Below are positions 17,334-26,607 of a DNA stretch of 64,000 nt, one piece after another (the first letter of the stretch is position 1; every line of letters starts with the position of its first letter). The stretch lies in assembly GCF_900113275.1 (NCBI RefSeq), contig NZ_FOOU01000004.1, forward strand, positions 186,001 through 250,000, written 5' to 3'. The stretch is from Neptunomonas qingdaonensis (lineage in GTDB: Bacteria; Pseudomonadota; Gammaproteobacteria; Pseudomonadales; Balneatricaceae). Both the position numbers and the translations under genes were made by a program. The notes under the pieces were generated by a model that saw nothing but the letters and a program-made list of their open reading frames with translations, did not search any database and was not told the origin of the DNA.

Positions 17334-17812
17334 GTTTACTCCTCTGACACAAATCCTGATGATAGCAACGCCTACCCTATAAGCTTGCCACGCCGTGAAT
17401 TTGATCCGGAAATACACACGATCAGATTGGATCGTAATAGTGTACTGGTCAAGTCCAACCGTACACTTTTAAAAGAGAGTTTTCATAACGGTATTGCAAA
17501 CAAAGACGTCCCCGTTACAGAATTTACCGGAAACTTCTCTTCAATTCCTTTTATTGCGCCGCCACCATTTGGTAGAGAAATAGCAGGAATTAGATTATTA
17601 CTTGGTAATCCTCCCGCAGGAAAACTGATCAGGCGAATATCAGTTTTCAACTTTTATAGATAAGATCAGCACTGTCCAGCGAGCACTACCTAGCTAAATA
17701 CACGCGCTTATACTTTCTTAGCTAAACACCCCTGCAAAAATAAGTATGCATGCTTTACAGTACTGCGCGCGATGCACCGGCGTAACCTCTTTATCTTTAA
17801 AAAAGGTCAATC
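17334..17812. other. Spacer with a possible decayed plus-strand coding remnant
   Basis: From about 17390 to a TAG at 17661-17663 the plus strand reads like protein (for example EIHTIRLDRNSVLVKSNRTL and PFIAPPPFGREIAGIRLLLG), but no start codon, ribosome-binding site or family is visible, and the frame's only ATG lies inside the neighbouring gene. It could be the 3' end of a deleted gene or chance. The rest (17664-17812) is AT-rich with no feature recognised. Confidence 0.3.
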
Positions 17813-20185
17813 TCACGGTTTTTCAGCAGGTTTATGGTCTACCGCGTTAATCCATTCTCCTTCTGTGGATTCATCACCCTGACTAATCGCATTAACAACC
17901 TCAGAGGCTGATTCCGGGAGTGCTTCTACTACCGCAACGGCCACATTCATAGCATTTTCTGGTGACACCTCTGATAAACGCTGTACCAGCTCTACCGCAT
18001 CTTCATATTCCAGCGTTTTACCATCGTGCTCTTCATCAAGCTCAATGTCAGCTGTATGTGTATCGTCAGATTTATGCTCATAAATGCTGCTAACTACCTC
18101 AGAAGCCACTTCAGCGGCACTACCCGGCACAGCTTCTACCACCGCCACCGCCATATCCAGGGCTTGCTCTGGGGCCGCTTCTGCTAGCCTTGCCACCAAT
18201 TCAACTGTGTGGTTGTAATCATCTGCTGACTCTTGTGCCCACTCTTGACTGCGCACCTCTTTGCGGGCTTGATACTCTACTCCTGTCAGGCTCCGTTCTG
18301 GTGTATCCGATTTTTCTGCAGCGCTGGCTTCTTCATCAGTTTCACCTATATTACTGGCCAGATATTCTTCGGCCACCAGCACAGCAGATTCTGGTATCGC
18401 GTCAACCATCGTCACAGCAACATCCAATGCCTGCTCCGGTGCGGCCTGCCACAACTCAGCAGCAATACTGGCAGCGTCTTCTTCACTCGTGTCATTTTCC
18501 CGGTCTGCCGGACGAACGGCTTCATGCTCTTCTGCCAATACCTGCGCATAATATTCTGCAACTTCCGCTACCGATTCAGGCGCATATTTAACAGCCACTC
18601 GCGCCATCTCTATACGATGATCGGGTAAAGCGCGACCAATTTCTGCCGCGACAGAAACCACTTGCTCTGGATACCACTCAGCTAATTTAGAGACTAATTC
18701 ATAGGCCAGTTCAGGATGCACGGTAACCACGGCACGGGTAACAGCGAGTATTTGATCGGGTACCGCTTCTTTCATCACTTCGTATAAACGCAGCACGTTT
18801 ATACCAGGAACTGTCGCCACAGCAGCAGCCACCTCAACGCCGAGCATCGGATTTGCCATCGCTATGGCACGCGCCATTTTAACAGCAGTGGCGGGATCGG
18901 TTTCTGCAATGGTTGCTGCTGTTTCTGCTTCTGAACTCAATGCATGCTGATGTTCGACATATTCAGTACGCGGATCAAGTTCAACGGACGCTGTAATAGA
19001 AGCACCTTGCATGACAAAGTGCTCCTGTTCATCTACCGGTAGTGCATCACGCACAGCCATGCGATACATAACAAAGCCGCCGAGCAGCAGTTGGATAAAT
19101 GCCACAAAATAAAAGAGCGACGCATTGCCAAATTTATCCATAGCGATGGAAGCCGTATAGGGGCCAAGGATACCGCCAATCGAGAAGGCCAGAATCATGC
19201 TTCCCATAGCCGCAACCATCTGGTTTTGGCGTAACTTGTCAAACGCTTCAGAGATACTCAAAGGATAGGTACAAGCGATAATGCCGCTGGTGATCGCAGT
19301 GCCTAAGAATACCGCCCAGAATATCTCCTGAGAGGCGAGTACCGGCACGGCAAAGTCAGCCACTGCCGAGATAAACAGTAGAACCGCTAATACTGAACGA
19401 CGGTCAAATTTATCCGAGAGATAACCAACAGGAAACTGCAGTAAAAAAGCCCCTAAAATCGCCGTCCCCATATAGAGCGATAACTGAAAAGTAACGATGC
19501 CGTAATCTTTCGCGAACACCGGCAACAAGTTAAAAATGGCGGAATAGATCACACCGGAAGCTAAACAGCTAACGACCCCAAGCGGAGAAATTTTATACAA
19601 TGCAAACAGTGACATTGAGCCAACTTCTGAAATCACTGGACCATTATTGCGACTTAACACCATTGGAATCACCGCAGCACAGAGGAGTATGCCACCAAAA
19701 ACGAACAGCGCTGAGCCTTCCGGGCTCGCAAAATTCATAAAAAACTGACCAAAAAACAAACCACTTAAAACAACTGCGTTATAAGTCGCTAACACTTTAC
19801 CGCGTGTTTCTTTTGTCGAACTGTCACTCAACCAGCTTTCCATGGCAGTAAACGCGCAGGCATTACAAAAGCCCAATACAATTCGCATTGCCCCCCACAA
19901 AAGCGGGTCTGAATAAAGACTACAAATCAGAATACTCACTGCTCCTAATGCAACACATCCGGCAAACACACGAATATGCGCCGCCCGTCTAATCAGGTTT
20001 TTACTATAGATAGCACCCAGTAGCATGCCCACAAAATAGAGCGACAATACCGTACCAATAGTGTTCGTATTGACACCATCTAAGCCCATTCTTACGGGCA
20101 ATAGGACATTGATCAGGCCATTTCCTAAAAATAGAATAAAGCAACTGATAAAGAGGGAAATAAGTGGTACTAAGGTTGTTCGCAC
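17813..20185 (-). CDS. MFS transporter fused to a long helical repeat domain
   Basis: 790 residues in two distinct halves. Residues 1 to about 380 are a YcaD/MFS_1-type major facilitator with 12 hydrophobic segments and typical loops (YLSDKFDRRSVLA). Residues about 400-790 are hydrophilic, rich in Ala, Glu and Val. They repeat a helix-pair motif of roughly 30-35 residues whose core reads like APEQALDMAVAVVEAVPGSA, followed by EVASEVV. At least six recognisable copies are separated by acidic linkers. Transport substrate is unknown. The tail probably lies in the cytoplasm, since a 12-helix MFS ends there. It might be a protein-binding scaffold. The preceding small gene ends 31 bp upstream and is probably cotranscribed. 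Confidence 0.85.
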   Translation of the reverse strand: MRTTLVPLISLFISCFILFLGNGLINVLLPVRMGLDGVNTNTIGTVLSLYFVGMLLGAIYSKNLIRRAAHIRVFAGCVALGAVSILICSLYSDPLLWGAMRIVLGFCNACAFTAMESWLSDSSTKETRGKVLATYNAVVLSGLFFGQFFMNFASPEGSALFVFGGILLCAAVIPMVLSRNNGPVISEVGSMSLFALYKISPLGVVSCLASGVIYSAIFNLLPVFAKDYGIVTFQLSLYMGTAILGAFLLQFPVGYLSDKFDRRSVLAVLLFISAVADFAVPVLASQEIFWAVFLGTAITSGIIACTYPLSISEAFDKLRQNQMVAAMGSMILAFSIGGILGPYTASIAMDKFGNASLFYFVAFIQLLLGGFVMYRMAVRDALPVDEQEHFVMQGASITASVELDPRTEYVEHQHALSSEAETAATIAETDPATAVKMARAIAMANPMLGVEVAAAVATVPGINVLRLYEVMKEAVPDQILAVTRAVVTVHPELAYELVSKLAEWYPEQVVSVAAEIGRALPDHRIEMARVAVKYAPESVAEVAEYYAQVLAEEHEAVRPADRENDTSEEDAASIAAELWQAAPEQALDVAVTMVDAIPESAVLVAEEYLASNIGETDEEASAAEKSDTPERSLTGVEYQARKEVRSQEWAQESADDYNHTVELVARLAEAAPEQALDMAVAVVEAVPGSAAEVASEVVSSIYEHKSDDTHTADIELDEEHDGKTLEYEDAVELVQRLSEVSPENAMNVAVAVVEALPESASEVVNAISQGDESTEGEWINAVDHKPAEKP

Positions 20186-20216
20186 GCGTAAATGCTCTCT
20201 AATACACTAAAAAAAG

Positions 20217-20468
20217 CTATCTGCTATTGTGTAATAAAAGCATATTCAACGCTGCTTTCACTTCGGGTAACAATAGAGATTCTTTCTGTTTAAGTTCATT
20301 GATAATCTGATTCAGTTTAGCGGCCGCATCAGGATTAGCGTTAATACAGCGCCAGTCTATAGCCGCCTGCGCACATTGCTCTGATGTCCAATCGCTTTCA
20401 ACACAAATTCCAATCGATTCTAGTAATCTACAAAAATCTTCCTGATCTACCAGGTCAGCGATCATCAT
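20217..20468 (-). CDS. Small hypothetical protein, 83 residues
   Basis: Not recognised. The start at 20468 (MMIADLVDQEDFCRLLESIG) is preferred over an ATG at 20558 because AGAGGAG lies eight bases before it, and the longer form would run through the terminator hairpin at 20545-20568. The protein is acidic and helical, with a C-terminal segment (NQIINELKQKESLLLPEVKA) that could form a coiled coil. It has no membrane segment. It sits just upstream of the MFS-repeat gene on the same strand and may act with it. Confidence 0.6.
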   Translation of the reverse strand: MMIADLVDQEDFCRLLESIGICVESDWTSEQCAQAAIDWRCINANPDAAAKLNQIINELKQKESLLLPEVKAALNMLLLHNSR

Positions 20469-20544
20469 AAAATTGTCTCCTCTGGCAGACCTATCTGGCT
20501 TATCACTGATCTGCTGTATGACTAAAAAAACACCTCGTAATACA

Positions 20545-20568
20545 TAAAAAGCCGGCAAAAATGCCGGC
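20545..20568 (-). terminator. Rho-independent terminator of the 20608 BCCT gene
   Basis: GCCGGC (20551-20556), loop AAAAAT, GCCGGC (20563-20568). On the minus strand the stem is followed by TTTTTA. It lies about 40 bp past the BCCT stop codon and separates it from the small ORF and MFS gene. Confidence 0.9.
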
Positions 20569-20607
20569 TTTATTATCAGGTGTGTGACCTTACCAATTAC
20601 GGGCTAA

Positions 20608-22197
20608 TTAGTACACTTCACTTTTCAAACCTTTATACAAACTCACACACATAAACAGCAGTATCAGCGTAAACGGTAAGCCCACTGTAATGGCGCCAGC
20701 CTGCAATGCAGTGAGTGCTTCAGCACCACCGCCGTATAGCAACACCGCCGCAATCAAGCCCTGTAGTACTGCCCAAAAGACACGCTGTGGCACAGGAGAA
20801 TCAACCTTACCACCGGCGGTAATAGTATCTATTACCAGCGAACCGGAGTCCGATGAAGTGATAAAGAAGACCAGCACGAGAACAATTGCCAAGAGTGAAG
20901 ATATTTCAGACAATGGCAGATTTTCCAACATCTGGAACATCGCCAGCGAAACATCACCGACACCTTTTGTTAACTCCCCTACATTGTTCTGAATCTGATC
21001 TAACGCACTGCCACCAAAAGCAGCCATCCATACAGCAGATACCAATGTCGGGATAAGCAGTACTGCCGTCAGGAATTCACGCACCGTCCGGCCTTTTGAG
21101 ATACGCGCAATAAACATTCCTACAAATGGCGACCAGGAGATCCACCAAGCCCAGTAAAACACTGTCCAGCCGTGGTACCAGGTTTCATCTTCGCGCCCTA
21201 CCCAATTACTCAGTGGAATAATGTTTTCTGCATAGCTGCTTAAAATACCGAAGAAATTACCCAGAAATCCGCTAACAGATCCCGCAACAATGACGAAAAA
21301 CAACAGACATGCTGCAACCATCATATTGATATTACTGAGAATTTTAACGCCTCCGTCAAGGCCACGCATAACCGAAAATATCGCTATTGCAGATACCAGC
21401 ACAATGATAATTATCTGCGTAGTAATATTATTCTCTACACCAAACAGAAAGCTTAAGCCCCCAGCTGCCTGGGACGCACCTAAGCCAAGGGATGTAGCCA
21501 GACCAAAGATAGTAGCCAGTACCGCTACAATATCAATCACATGACCAATCGGTCCCCATACTCGTTCGCCTAAAAGCGGATAGAATGCAGAACGAATCGT
21601 CAAAGGCAAACCTTTGTTATATGCAAAGAACGCTAATGCCAGCGCCACTACACCGTAGATTGCCCATGGATGAAGCCCCCAATGGAACATGGTTGCTCCC
21701 ATCGCTACGGACGCACCTTCTGGCGTATTCGGTGCTGCATTCAATGGAGTACCGTACCAGTTGGTATAATAAGCGACCGGTTCTGCAACACTCCAGAACA
21801 TCAGTCCTATCCCCATCCCCGCTGCAAACAGCATGGAGAACCAGGACATCCGGTTAAAATCAGGTGTTGCCGTTTTTCCACCCAGCCTGATTTTGCCGAC
21901 CGGCAATACAATCAAGGCCAGACAAAATAATACAAAGACATTTCCGCCAATCATAAACAGCCAGTCAAAAGTTTCAATTGACCAGGTACGCGCCCCAACC
22001 AACATCTCCTTTGCATTAGCCGGGAAGGCTAAGGCGAGAACAATGAATAACAAAATGATAAATGCACTGGTACCAAATACCGGATTATGGATATCCATAC
22101 CCATAACTTTTACATTATCTTGTCCCGCCTTGTAATCAGAGGTGTATGCCGCACCTGTCTCCACGTAGGCCGTCGCACTTCGTGCAATTTCGTTCAT
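20608..22197 (-). CDS. BCCT-family glycine betaine/choline-type transporter
   Basis: A 529-residue membrane protein with 12 expected helices and the full betaine-type signatures: AAGMGIGLMFWSVAEPVAYY (about 130-150, with the GxGxG of Na+-coupled betaine carriers), HWGLHPWAIYGV, and FYWAWWISWSPFVGMFIARI with the aromatic box intact. The C-terminus is short (CVSLYKGLKSEVY), lacking the long osmosensing tail of BetP/BetT osmoprotection carriers, so catabolic uptake is more likely. It lies between the MFS-repeat gene and the dgc/ETF operon. Its upstream region holds a pentanucleotide repeat and a site shared with gbcA and glyA, and a strong terminator follows it. Choline, betaine or dimethylglycine cannot be told apart by sequence alone. 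Confidence 0.92.
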   Translation of the reverse strand: MNEIARSATAYVETGAAYTSDYKAGQDNVKVMGMDIHNPVFGTSAFIILLFIVLALAFPANAKEMLVGARTWSIETFDWLFMIGGNVFVLFCLALIVLPVGKIRLGGKTATPDFNRMSWFSMLFAAGMGIGLMFWSVAEPVAYYTNWYGTPLNAAPNTPEGASVAMGATMFHWGLHPWAIYGVVALALAFFAYNKGLPLTIRSAFYPLLGERVWGPIGHVIDIVAVLATIFGLATSLGLGASQAAGGLSFLFGVENNITTQIIIIVLVSAIAIFSVMRGLDGGVKILSNINMMVAACLLFFVIVAGSVSGFLGNFFGILSSYAENIIPLSNWVGREDETWYHGWTVFYWAWWISWSPFVGMFIARISKGRTVREFLTAVLLIPTLVSAVWMAAFGGSALDQIQNNVGELTKGVGDVSLAMFQMLENLPLSEISSLLAIVLVLVFFITSSDSGSLVIDTITAGGKVDSPVPQRVFWAVLQGLIAAVLLYGGGAEALTALQAGAITVGLPFTLILLFMCVSLYKGLKSEVY

Positions 22198-22246
22198 AGT
22201 ACTACTCCGCTTTTTTTATTATGTATCATTCAGTGATGACTTTTAT

Positions 22247-22286
22247 TTGAGTTGAGTTGAGCTGAGTTGAGTTGAGTTGAGTTGAG
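22247..22286. repeat. Eight-unit TTGAG pentanucleotide repeat upstream of the BCCT gene
   Basis: Seven TTGAG units and one CTGAG variant (fourth unit, 22262-22266) run without interruption from 22247 to 22286, 50 bp upstream of the BCCT start codon and between it and the candidate operator at 22324-22338. A tract of this kind in a promoter or leader can change length by strand slippage. Confidence 0.9.
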
Positions 22287-22323
22287 TCCACCGATATCTT
22301 ACGAAGAGTTATGCTGCGCAGTG

Positions 22324-22338
22324 TTGCCATTTGCGACA
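22324..22338 (-). promoter_or_regulatory. Candidate operator facing the BCCT gene
   Basis: On the minus strand the site reads TGTCGCAAATGGCAA, 126 bp upstream of the BCCT start. It matches the gbcA-facing site (TGTCGTAAATGGTCA) at 12 of 15 positions and has the same orientation relative to its gene. GbdR binding is inferred. Confidence 0.5.
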
Positions 22339-22445
22339 GATCTCATCATTGAGTTGACGTTTTCGATAAAAAAATAAAGGCGTGATACAGACGCTAAAAT
22401 TTGCATCAGATAAAGGCATTAACAACAGATAAAGGGAATAGGAAC

Positions 22446-22481
22446 AGAAAAAGAGATTAGCGACCTGTAAATGGTCGCTAA
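22446..22481 (-). terminator. Terminator of the dgc/ETF operon
   Basis: TTAGCGACC (22457-22465), loop TGTAAAT, GGTCGCTAA (22473-22481) form a 9-bp stem. On the minus strand it is followed by TCTCTTTTTC. A smaller hairpin (AGGCG/TGCCT with TTCTTTT after it, about 22490-22508) lies between it and the etfB stop, so termination may be tandem. Confidence 0.8.
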
Positions 22482-22509
22482 TAGAAAAGAAGGCATTATA
22501 AACGCCTCT

Positions 22510-23361
22510 TTAACGCAACACGCCCTCTTCCAGTAACAGATCAAAGATAGCCTGTGCCTGTTCAGCAGCAGATTGTTCTTTCATCACTTTGCCTCCCGCT
22601 CCCTGGGGCTTAGCCGTGGCGGCTTTCAAGCGAGCGGCGCCTGTTTTTGCTTTAACGACTTTCAAGCGTTTTGGCCGCTTTCGCGCCGGCAACTCACTCC
22701 ACGCATTACGCACCCCATCCACATCACTCTGCGATACCTTCTGATCCATGAGCGCTCTGCTAGCAGGGCCAAACGCGCTCTGACGTGGTGCTGGTGCAGC
22801 ATTATCCACACTGGCAATAAACGGCAGGCGTACCGCCAAAGCCCGCCGCTGGCCTCGCGGTAATGCTTGCAGTATTTCGGCAACGCCATTCTTAATCGAT
22901 ACGATATTGGCAATACGCGGCACTACCGGCCACCCCAGTGCTTCACCCAATAGATAAGGCACCATGCCAGAAGACTCACCACTTTCTGCATGTACACCCG
23001 TCAAAATAATGTCCGGTGCATGTTTATAAAGGTATTCGCTCAACGGGTTTATCGCATCAGCACTGTCACGCATTTGCAGCACCCGCACCGCCCCCAAACC
23101 CATGCCTGCATAGCTACGCAGTGCCGCTTGCTGGGCCTCTAGCTGGGAGTCTCCGGCATGTATAACGGTTAAGTTTTGCTTATCGCCGGTGGCTTCCGCC
23201 AGCACCATACCCAACTCAACAGCCCGGCCATCCTGCTCGGCCCGGCGGGCACGCCCGGAAGTCGGGTGTTTACCGATCGAAATCAACGAGACTATTTTCA
23301 GGTCCAGTTCCGTTAAGTCCAGGCCTTTGTCATCCAATGCTGTACTCGAATCAGGCTGCAT
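22510..23361 (-). CDS. etfB: Electron transfer flavoprotein beta subunit of the dimethylglycine pathway
   Basis: 283 residues from the ATG at 23361, preferred because GAGGAAG precedes it; an in-frame ATG lies 15 bases upstream. It has the ETF-beta fold: LTVIHAGD, then an AMP-site-like segment (APDIILTGVHAESGESSGMV) and PRGQRRALAVRLPFIASV. A lysine/alanine-rich C-terminal extension (KRPKRLKVVKAKTGAARLK) is longer than in generic EtfB. It pairs with EtfA encoded directly upstream, overlapping by 11 bp. In Pseudomonas, the matching etf genes lie next to dgcAB and accept electrons from dimethylglycine demethylase for ETF-ubiquinone oxidoreductase. That role is inferred here from gene order. Confidence 0.9.
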   Translation of the reverse strand: MQPDSSTALDDKGLDLTELDLKIVSLISIGKHPTSGRARRAEQDGRAVELGMVLAEATGDKQNLTVIHAGDSQLEAQQAALRSYAGMGLGAVRVLQMRDSADAINPLSEYLYKHAPDIILTGVHAESGESSGMVPYLLGEALGWPVVPRIANIVSIKNGVAEILQALPRGQRRALAVRLPFIASVDNAAPAPRQSAFGPASRALMDQKVSQSDVDGVRNAWSELPARKRPKRLKVVKAKTGAARLKAATAKPQGAGGKVMKEQSAAEQAQAIFDLLLEEGVLR

Positions 23362-24685
23362 TTTCAGCTTCCTCATTTGTGTCTTTTTTTACGCCGGTTT
23401 TTTCACTAATTTTGACGTTATTCTGACCTTGATGTGATTGCTGGCGAAACACCTTGACCAGCTTCAGTAACTCCTGCAGCACCGCCTCACTGTCACCGAT
23501 CAGACTCAGATCAGCACGTTTCACCATATCGCAGCCAGCGTCCGTATTGATCGTGATGACTTTCTCGCATTGACCTATACCCTGCATATGCTGAATCGCA
23601 CCGGAGATACCTACCGCCAGATAGACACGTGCCGTCACCCAGGTACCGGAAGCGCCGACTTGACGAAAACGTGGCATATATCCATCATCAACCACCACTC
23701 GGCTTGCTCCTTCAGTGGCACCCAATGCTTGCGCCGCCGTATGGAACTGGTCCCAATTTTTAATACCGTTGCCTGCCGATAAGATAAACTCTGCTTCTGC
23801 CAGTGGGATCGCATTCGGATCGACCGACACCTGCCCCTTATCTTCTAACAGCAACGAGATAATTGGGGTTGATTTCAACACCACAGGAAGTACTTCATGG
23901 CGACTCTCATCAATAGGATTGGCGCACTCTTGCGATAACATCAGCAAGCGTGGGGTTGCCCGTGTTATATCGGTTGAACCACCCGCACCACGGCAAATCG
24001 TGGTATCCGTATTTACTTGCCAGACATGCACGGCAGGGCGTATACCCAGACGCGCCGCCAGGCGTGAGCCCAGATCAGAACCGCCATGTACACTGTCAGG
24101 AAACAACCAGTATTGCGGTGCAAAACGTGCTTCAACCTGCAGCAGTGCAGCCATCTGTTGCTCGGGGCAGTAGCCCTGATATTCGACACTATCGAGCAAC
24201 AACAAACGGTCTACCCCTGCCTTATCAAAGTTCTCTTCTTTACATACACCAAAGGCGACCAGCATTACTGCACCTTTTGCACCGATATCGGCCTCAATGG
24301 CTCGCGCGAGTTGATGCGCCTGCCCCAACACATCTTTATCATGCGCCGTTAATCGACCACCCACCATATCCGGCACAACAACCAGAGTGAAAGCAGCTTC
24401 CGCCACCTGATGCAAAGGTAACAGCGTCACCTGAGTGTTGGTTGTACCGCGACGGCTATTAGTCGCGATCGCATTACCCTTAAGCCGGTCAATTCGCTTG
24501 ATACCGTTAGGGCCGATAAAACCAAGCGTGTGCGGATTCTTACGTAACAGCCCCGAAGGCCCACGTATCTCTGCCACCTGCCCACCGCTACTAGCAGTCG
24601 TATGCAACGGATGTAAGCGGTTACGCGCAATCCTTTCTGCACGCGGATCACGACGAAGCACGTCTGAATAATGAGTATCTGACAT
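23351..24685 (-). CDS. etfA: Electron transfer flavoprotein alpha subunit with N-terminal extension
   Basis: 444 residues. The C-terminal FAD-binding domain is unmistakable: YLAVGISGAIQHMQGI, then VITINTDAGCDMVKRADLSL. The first roughly 85 residues (RRDPRAERIARNRLHPLH and onward, basic) have no match in standard EtfA of about 310 residues. This extension is usual, as far as I recall, for the ETF next to dgcAB. It forms a heterodimer with the downstream EtfB and takes electrons from DgcAB. The start codon overlaps the dgcB stop (TAATG), so the two are translationally coupled. Confidence 0.91.
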   Translation of the reverse strand: MSDTHYSDVLRRDPRAERIARNRLHPLHTTASSGGQVAEIRGPSGLLRKNPHTLGFIGPNGIKRIDRLKGNAIATNSRRGTTNTQVTLLPLHQVAEAAFTLVVVPDMVGGRLTAHDKDVLGQAHQLARAIEADIGAKGAVMLVAFGVCKEENFDKAGVDRLLLLDSVEYQGYCPEQQMAALLQVEARFAPQYWLFPDSVHGGSDLGSRLAARLGIRPAVHVWQVNTDTTICRGAGGSTDITRATPRLLMLSQECANPIDESRHEVLPVVLKSTPIISLLLEDKGQVSVDPNAIPLAEAEFILSAGNGIKNWDQFHTAAQALGATEGASRVVVDDGYMPRFRQVGASGTWVTARVYLAVGISGAIQHMQGIGQCEKVITINTDAGCDMVKRADLSLIGDSEAVLQELLKLVKVFRQQSHQGQNNVKISEKTGVKKDTNEEAENAA

Positions 24686-26607
24686 TAGTGTCGCTCCTGA
24701 ACTAATGGCTCAACAAGAGACTCAACCAGAATTTCAGCGATATCTTTCACCTGCGGACGAGGTTCAACGACCCCTTCAAGCATCGCTGTGCATTGCTGAC
24801 ACCCTACCGCTATCAGCTCAGCTCCCGTTGTTTGTACATCGTCCATGCGCATATCGGCAATACGACGTTCTCCCGGAATATCCGTAATCGGCGCACCGCC
24901 ACCGCCACCACAACATCGTGAACGAAAACCAGAGCGTTCCATCTCAGCAATTTTAATGCCCAGTGAACGCAGTAATTCGCGTGGCGCTTCGTATTCGCCG
25001 TTATAACGTCCCAGATAACAAGGGTCGTGGTAGGTTACCGTGCCGCCCTTATAGCTATTCAATTTAAGCTTGCCTGCCTGCACCAACTCATTCAGATAAG
25101 TGGTGTGATGCAAGACCTCAATCGTATCGAATAAGCCGTCAGCAAAATCTGCATACTCATTTCGCAGACAGTGATAAGCGTGAGGGTCGGTCGTGACGAT
25201 ACGTTTGAATTTATACTGCCTCAGCGTTGCAATATTTCGCTTTGCCAAACTTTGGAAGGTCGCATCATCACCTAAACGGCGGGCGACATCACCACTGTCC
25301 AGCTCTTCATCACCTAATACGGCAAAATCTACATTAGCCGCTTTTAGCAACTTAACAAAGGCGCGCAAAATGCGCTGGCTACGCATATCAAAGGCGCCAT
25401 CGGATACCCAGAAAACCACATCGGTTTCTTTTACATCACTTAGTAAAGGTAAATTCTGGTCAGCCGCCCAGTTCATGCGGCTGGTTGGTGCATGACCATT
25501 AGGATTATCGGTGGCAATCAGGTTATCCAGAACTTCAGCACCTTTATTCGGAGTGCTGCCCTTTTCCATTGTCAGAAAACGACGCATATCGACAATCGCA
25601 TCAACATGTTCGATCATCATCGGACACTCTTCCACGCACGCACGACACGTAGTGCAAGACCACAGTGTTTCTGGATCAATCAACCCTTCTGTCATCGTCA
25701 GCAGTGGGCCACCATTCGCCTGGCCCACATCTTTACCCGGATAAGGACTACCCGCGTATTGAGCATCACTGCCACCGGCCATGCCCACCACCATATCCTG
25801 AATTAACTTTTTAGGATTTAACGGCTGCCCGGCAGCAAAAGCAGGACACACGGCCTCACACTTGCCACACTGTACACAGGCATCAAAGCCTAATAACTGA
25901 TTCCATTTAAAATCTTCAGGCTTTTGTACACCCAGTACTCGCTGATCCAGAGCCACGGGCTTCAGTCCGGTGGAGCGCCCGCCACCAAAACGCTCAGGGC
26001 GACGATGAAATGCCAGATGCAGAGCGCCGGCAAAGGCGTGCTTCATCGGCCCACCCCACGTCATACCCAGCAGCATTTCAGACAATCCCATCGCAATAAA
26101 AATGCTCAGAACAATCGTCAGAAGCGCCCCCCCGGCACCCTCAGGTAAAACACCCGCAACGGGCAGCGTAAGAATAAAAAAAGCGCCTGAAAATGCCAGT
26201 AAGCTTTTTGGCAAACGCATCCACGGGCCTTTCGATAGGCGACTCGGCGGATTCAGTCGACGCTTAAAAACAAACACAGCACCGACAAACATCAACGCCA
26301 GCGAAGCCAGCAATGCCCAGCCAAGTACCTGATTATTAATACCCAGCAGGTGTACCAGAATAATCATCAGCAGCGACAACACAAAACCACCACCGGTAGC
26401 CGCATGTGTTTTCGACATATATTTGTCACGTTCGACAATATCGTGCAGATCATGCAGATAACGACCCGGCATCGCTATTAAGCCAGCGACAAAATCCACT
26501 GATTCAGGCTGACCAGCCCGCCACAGGTTAACTCGGCGTACTGCACCCACGACGGCGAGCAGCAACGCTGTCGCGATAAGTAAGGGGTTTAACCACTCAA
26601 AAGCCAT
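24685..26607 (-). CDS. dgcB: Dimethylglycine demethylase subunit DgcB (membrane Fe-S oxidoreductase)
   Basis: 640 residues. Several N-terminal hydrophobic helices (about 5-25, 70-115, 135-180) are followed by two [4Fe-4S] motifs, CVQCGKCEAVCP (about 245) and CTTCRACVEECP (about 320). Two CCG-type cysteine-rich modules come next: YHDPCYLGRYNGEYEAPREL, SRCCGGGGGAP, and GCQQC near the C-terminus, as in heterodisulfide reductase/GlpC-like proteins. DgcB works with DgcA to convert dimethylglycine to sarcosine and relay electrons to ETF. The ATG follows GAGGGTGAATT. It is downstream of dgcA, with an unusually structured 275-bp gap between them. Confidence 0.92.
   Translation of the reverse strand: MAFEWLNPLLIATALLLAVVGAVRRVNLWRAGQPESVDFVAGLIAMPGRYLHDLHDIVERDKYMSKTHAATGGGFVLSLLMIILVHLLGINNQVLGWALLASLALMFVGAVFVFKRRLNPPSRLSKGPWMRLPKSLLAFSGAFFILTLPVAGVLPEGAGGALLTIVLSIFIAMGLSEMLLGMTWGGPMKHAFAGALHLAFHRRPERFGGGRSTGLKPVALDQRVLGVQKPEDFKWNQLLGFDACVQCGKCEAVCPAFAAGQPLNPKKLIQDMVVGMAGGSDAQYAGSPYPGKDVGQANGGPLLTMTEGLIDPETLWSCTTCRACVEECPMMIEHVDAIVDMRRFLTMEKGSTPNKGAEVLDNLIATDNPNGHAPTSRMNWAADQNLPLLSDVKETDVVFWVSDGAFDMRSQRILRAFVKLLKAANVDFAVLGDEELDSGDVARRLGDDATFQSLAKRNIATLRQYKFKRIVTTDPHAYHCLRNEYADFADGLFDTIEVLHHTTYLNELVQAGKLKLNSYKGGTVTYHDPCYLGRYNGEYEAPRELLRSLGIKIAEMERSGFRSRCCGGGGGAPITDIPGERRIADMRMDDVQTTGAELIAVGCQQCTAMLEGVVEPRPQVKDIAEILVESLVEPLVQERH

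Noticed and set aside
16797-17382. Plus-strand ORFs of about 90-130 codons within the FAAL fusion gene
   Set aside because: Arg/Pro/Ser-rich shadow frames typical of GC-rich coding sequence; the minus-strand gene has full domain support.
23715-24390. Plus-strand ORFs of about 150 codons within etfA
   Set aside because: Shadow frames; no ribosome-binding site, low-complexity basic composition.
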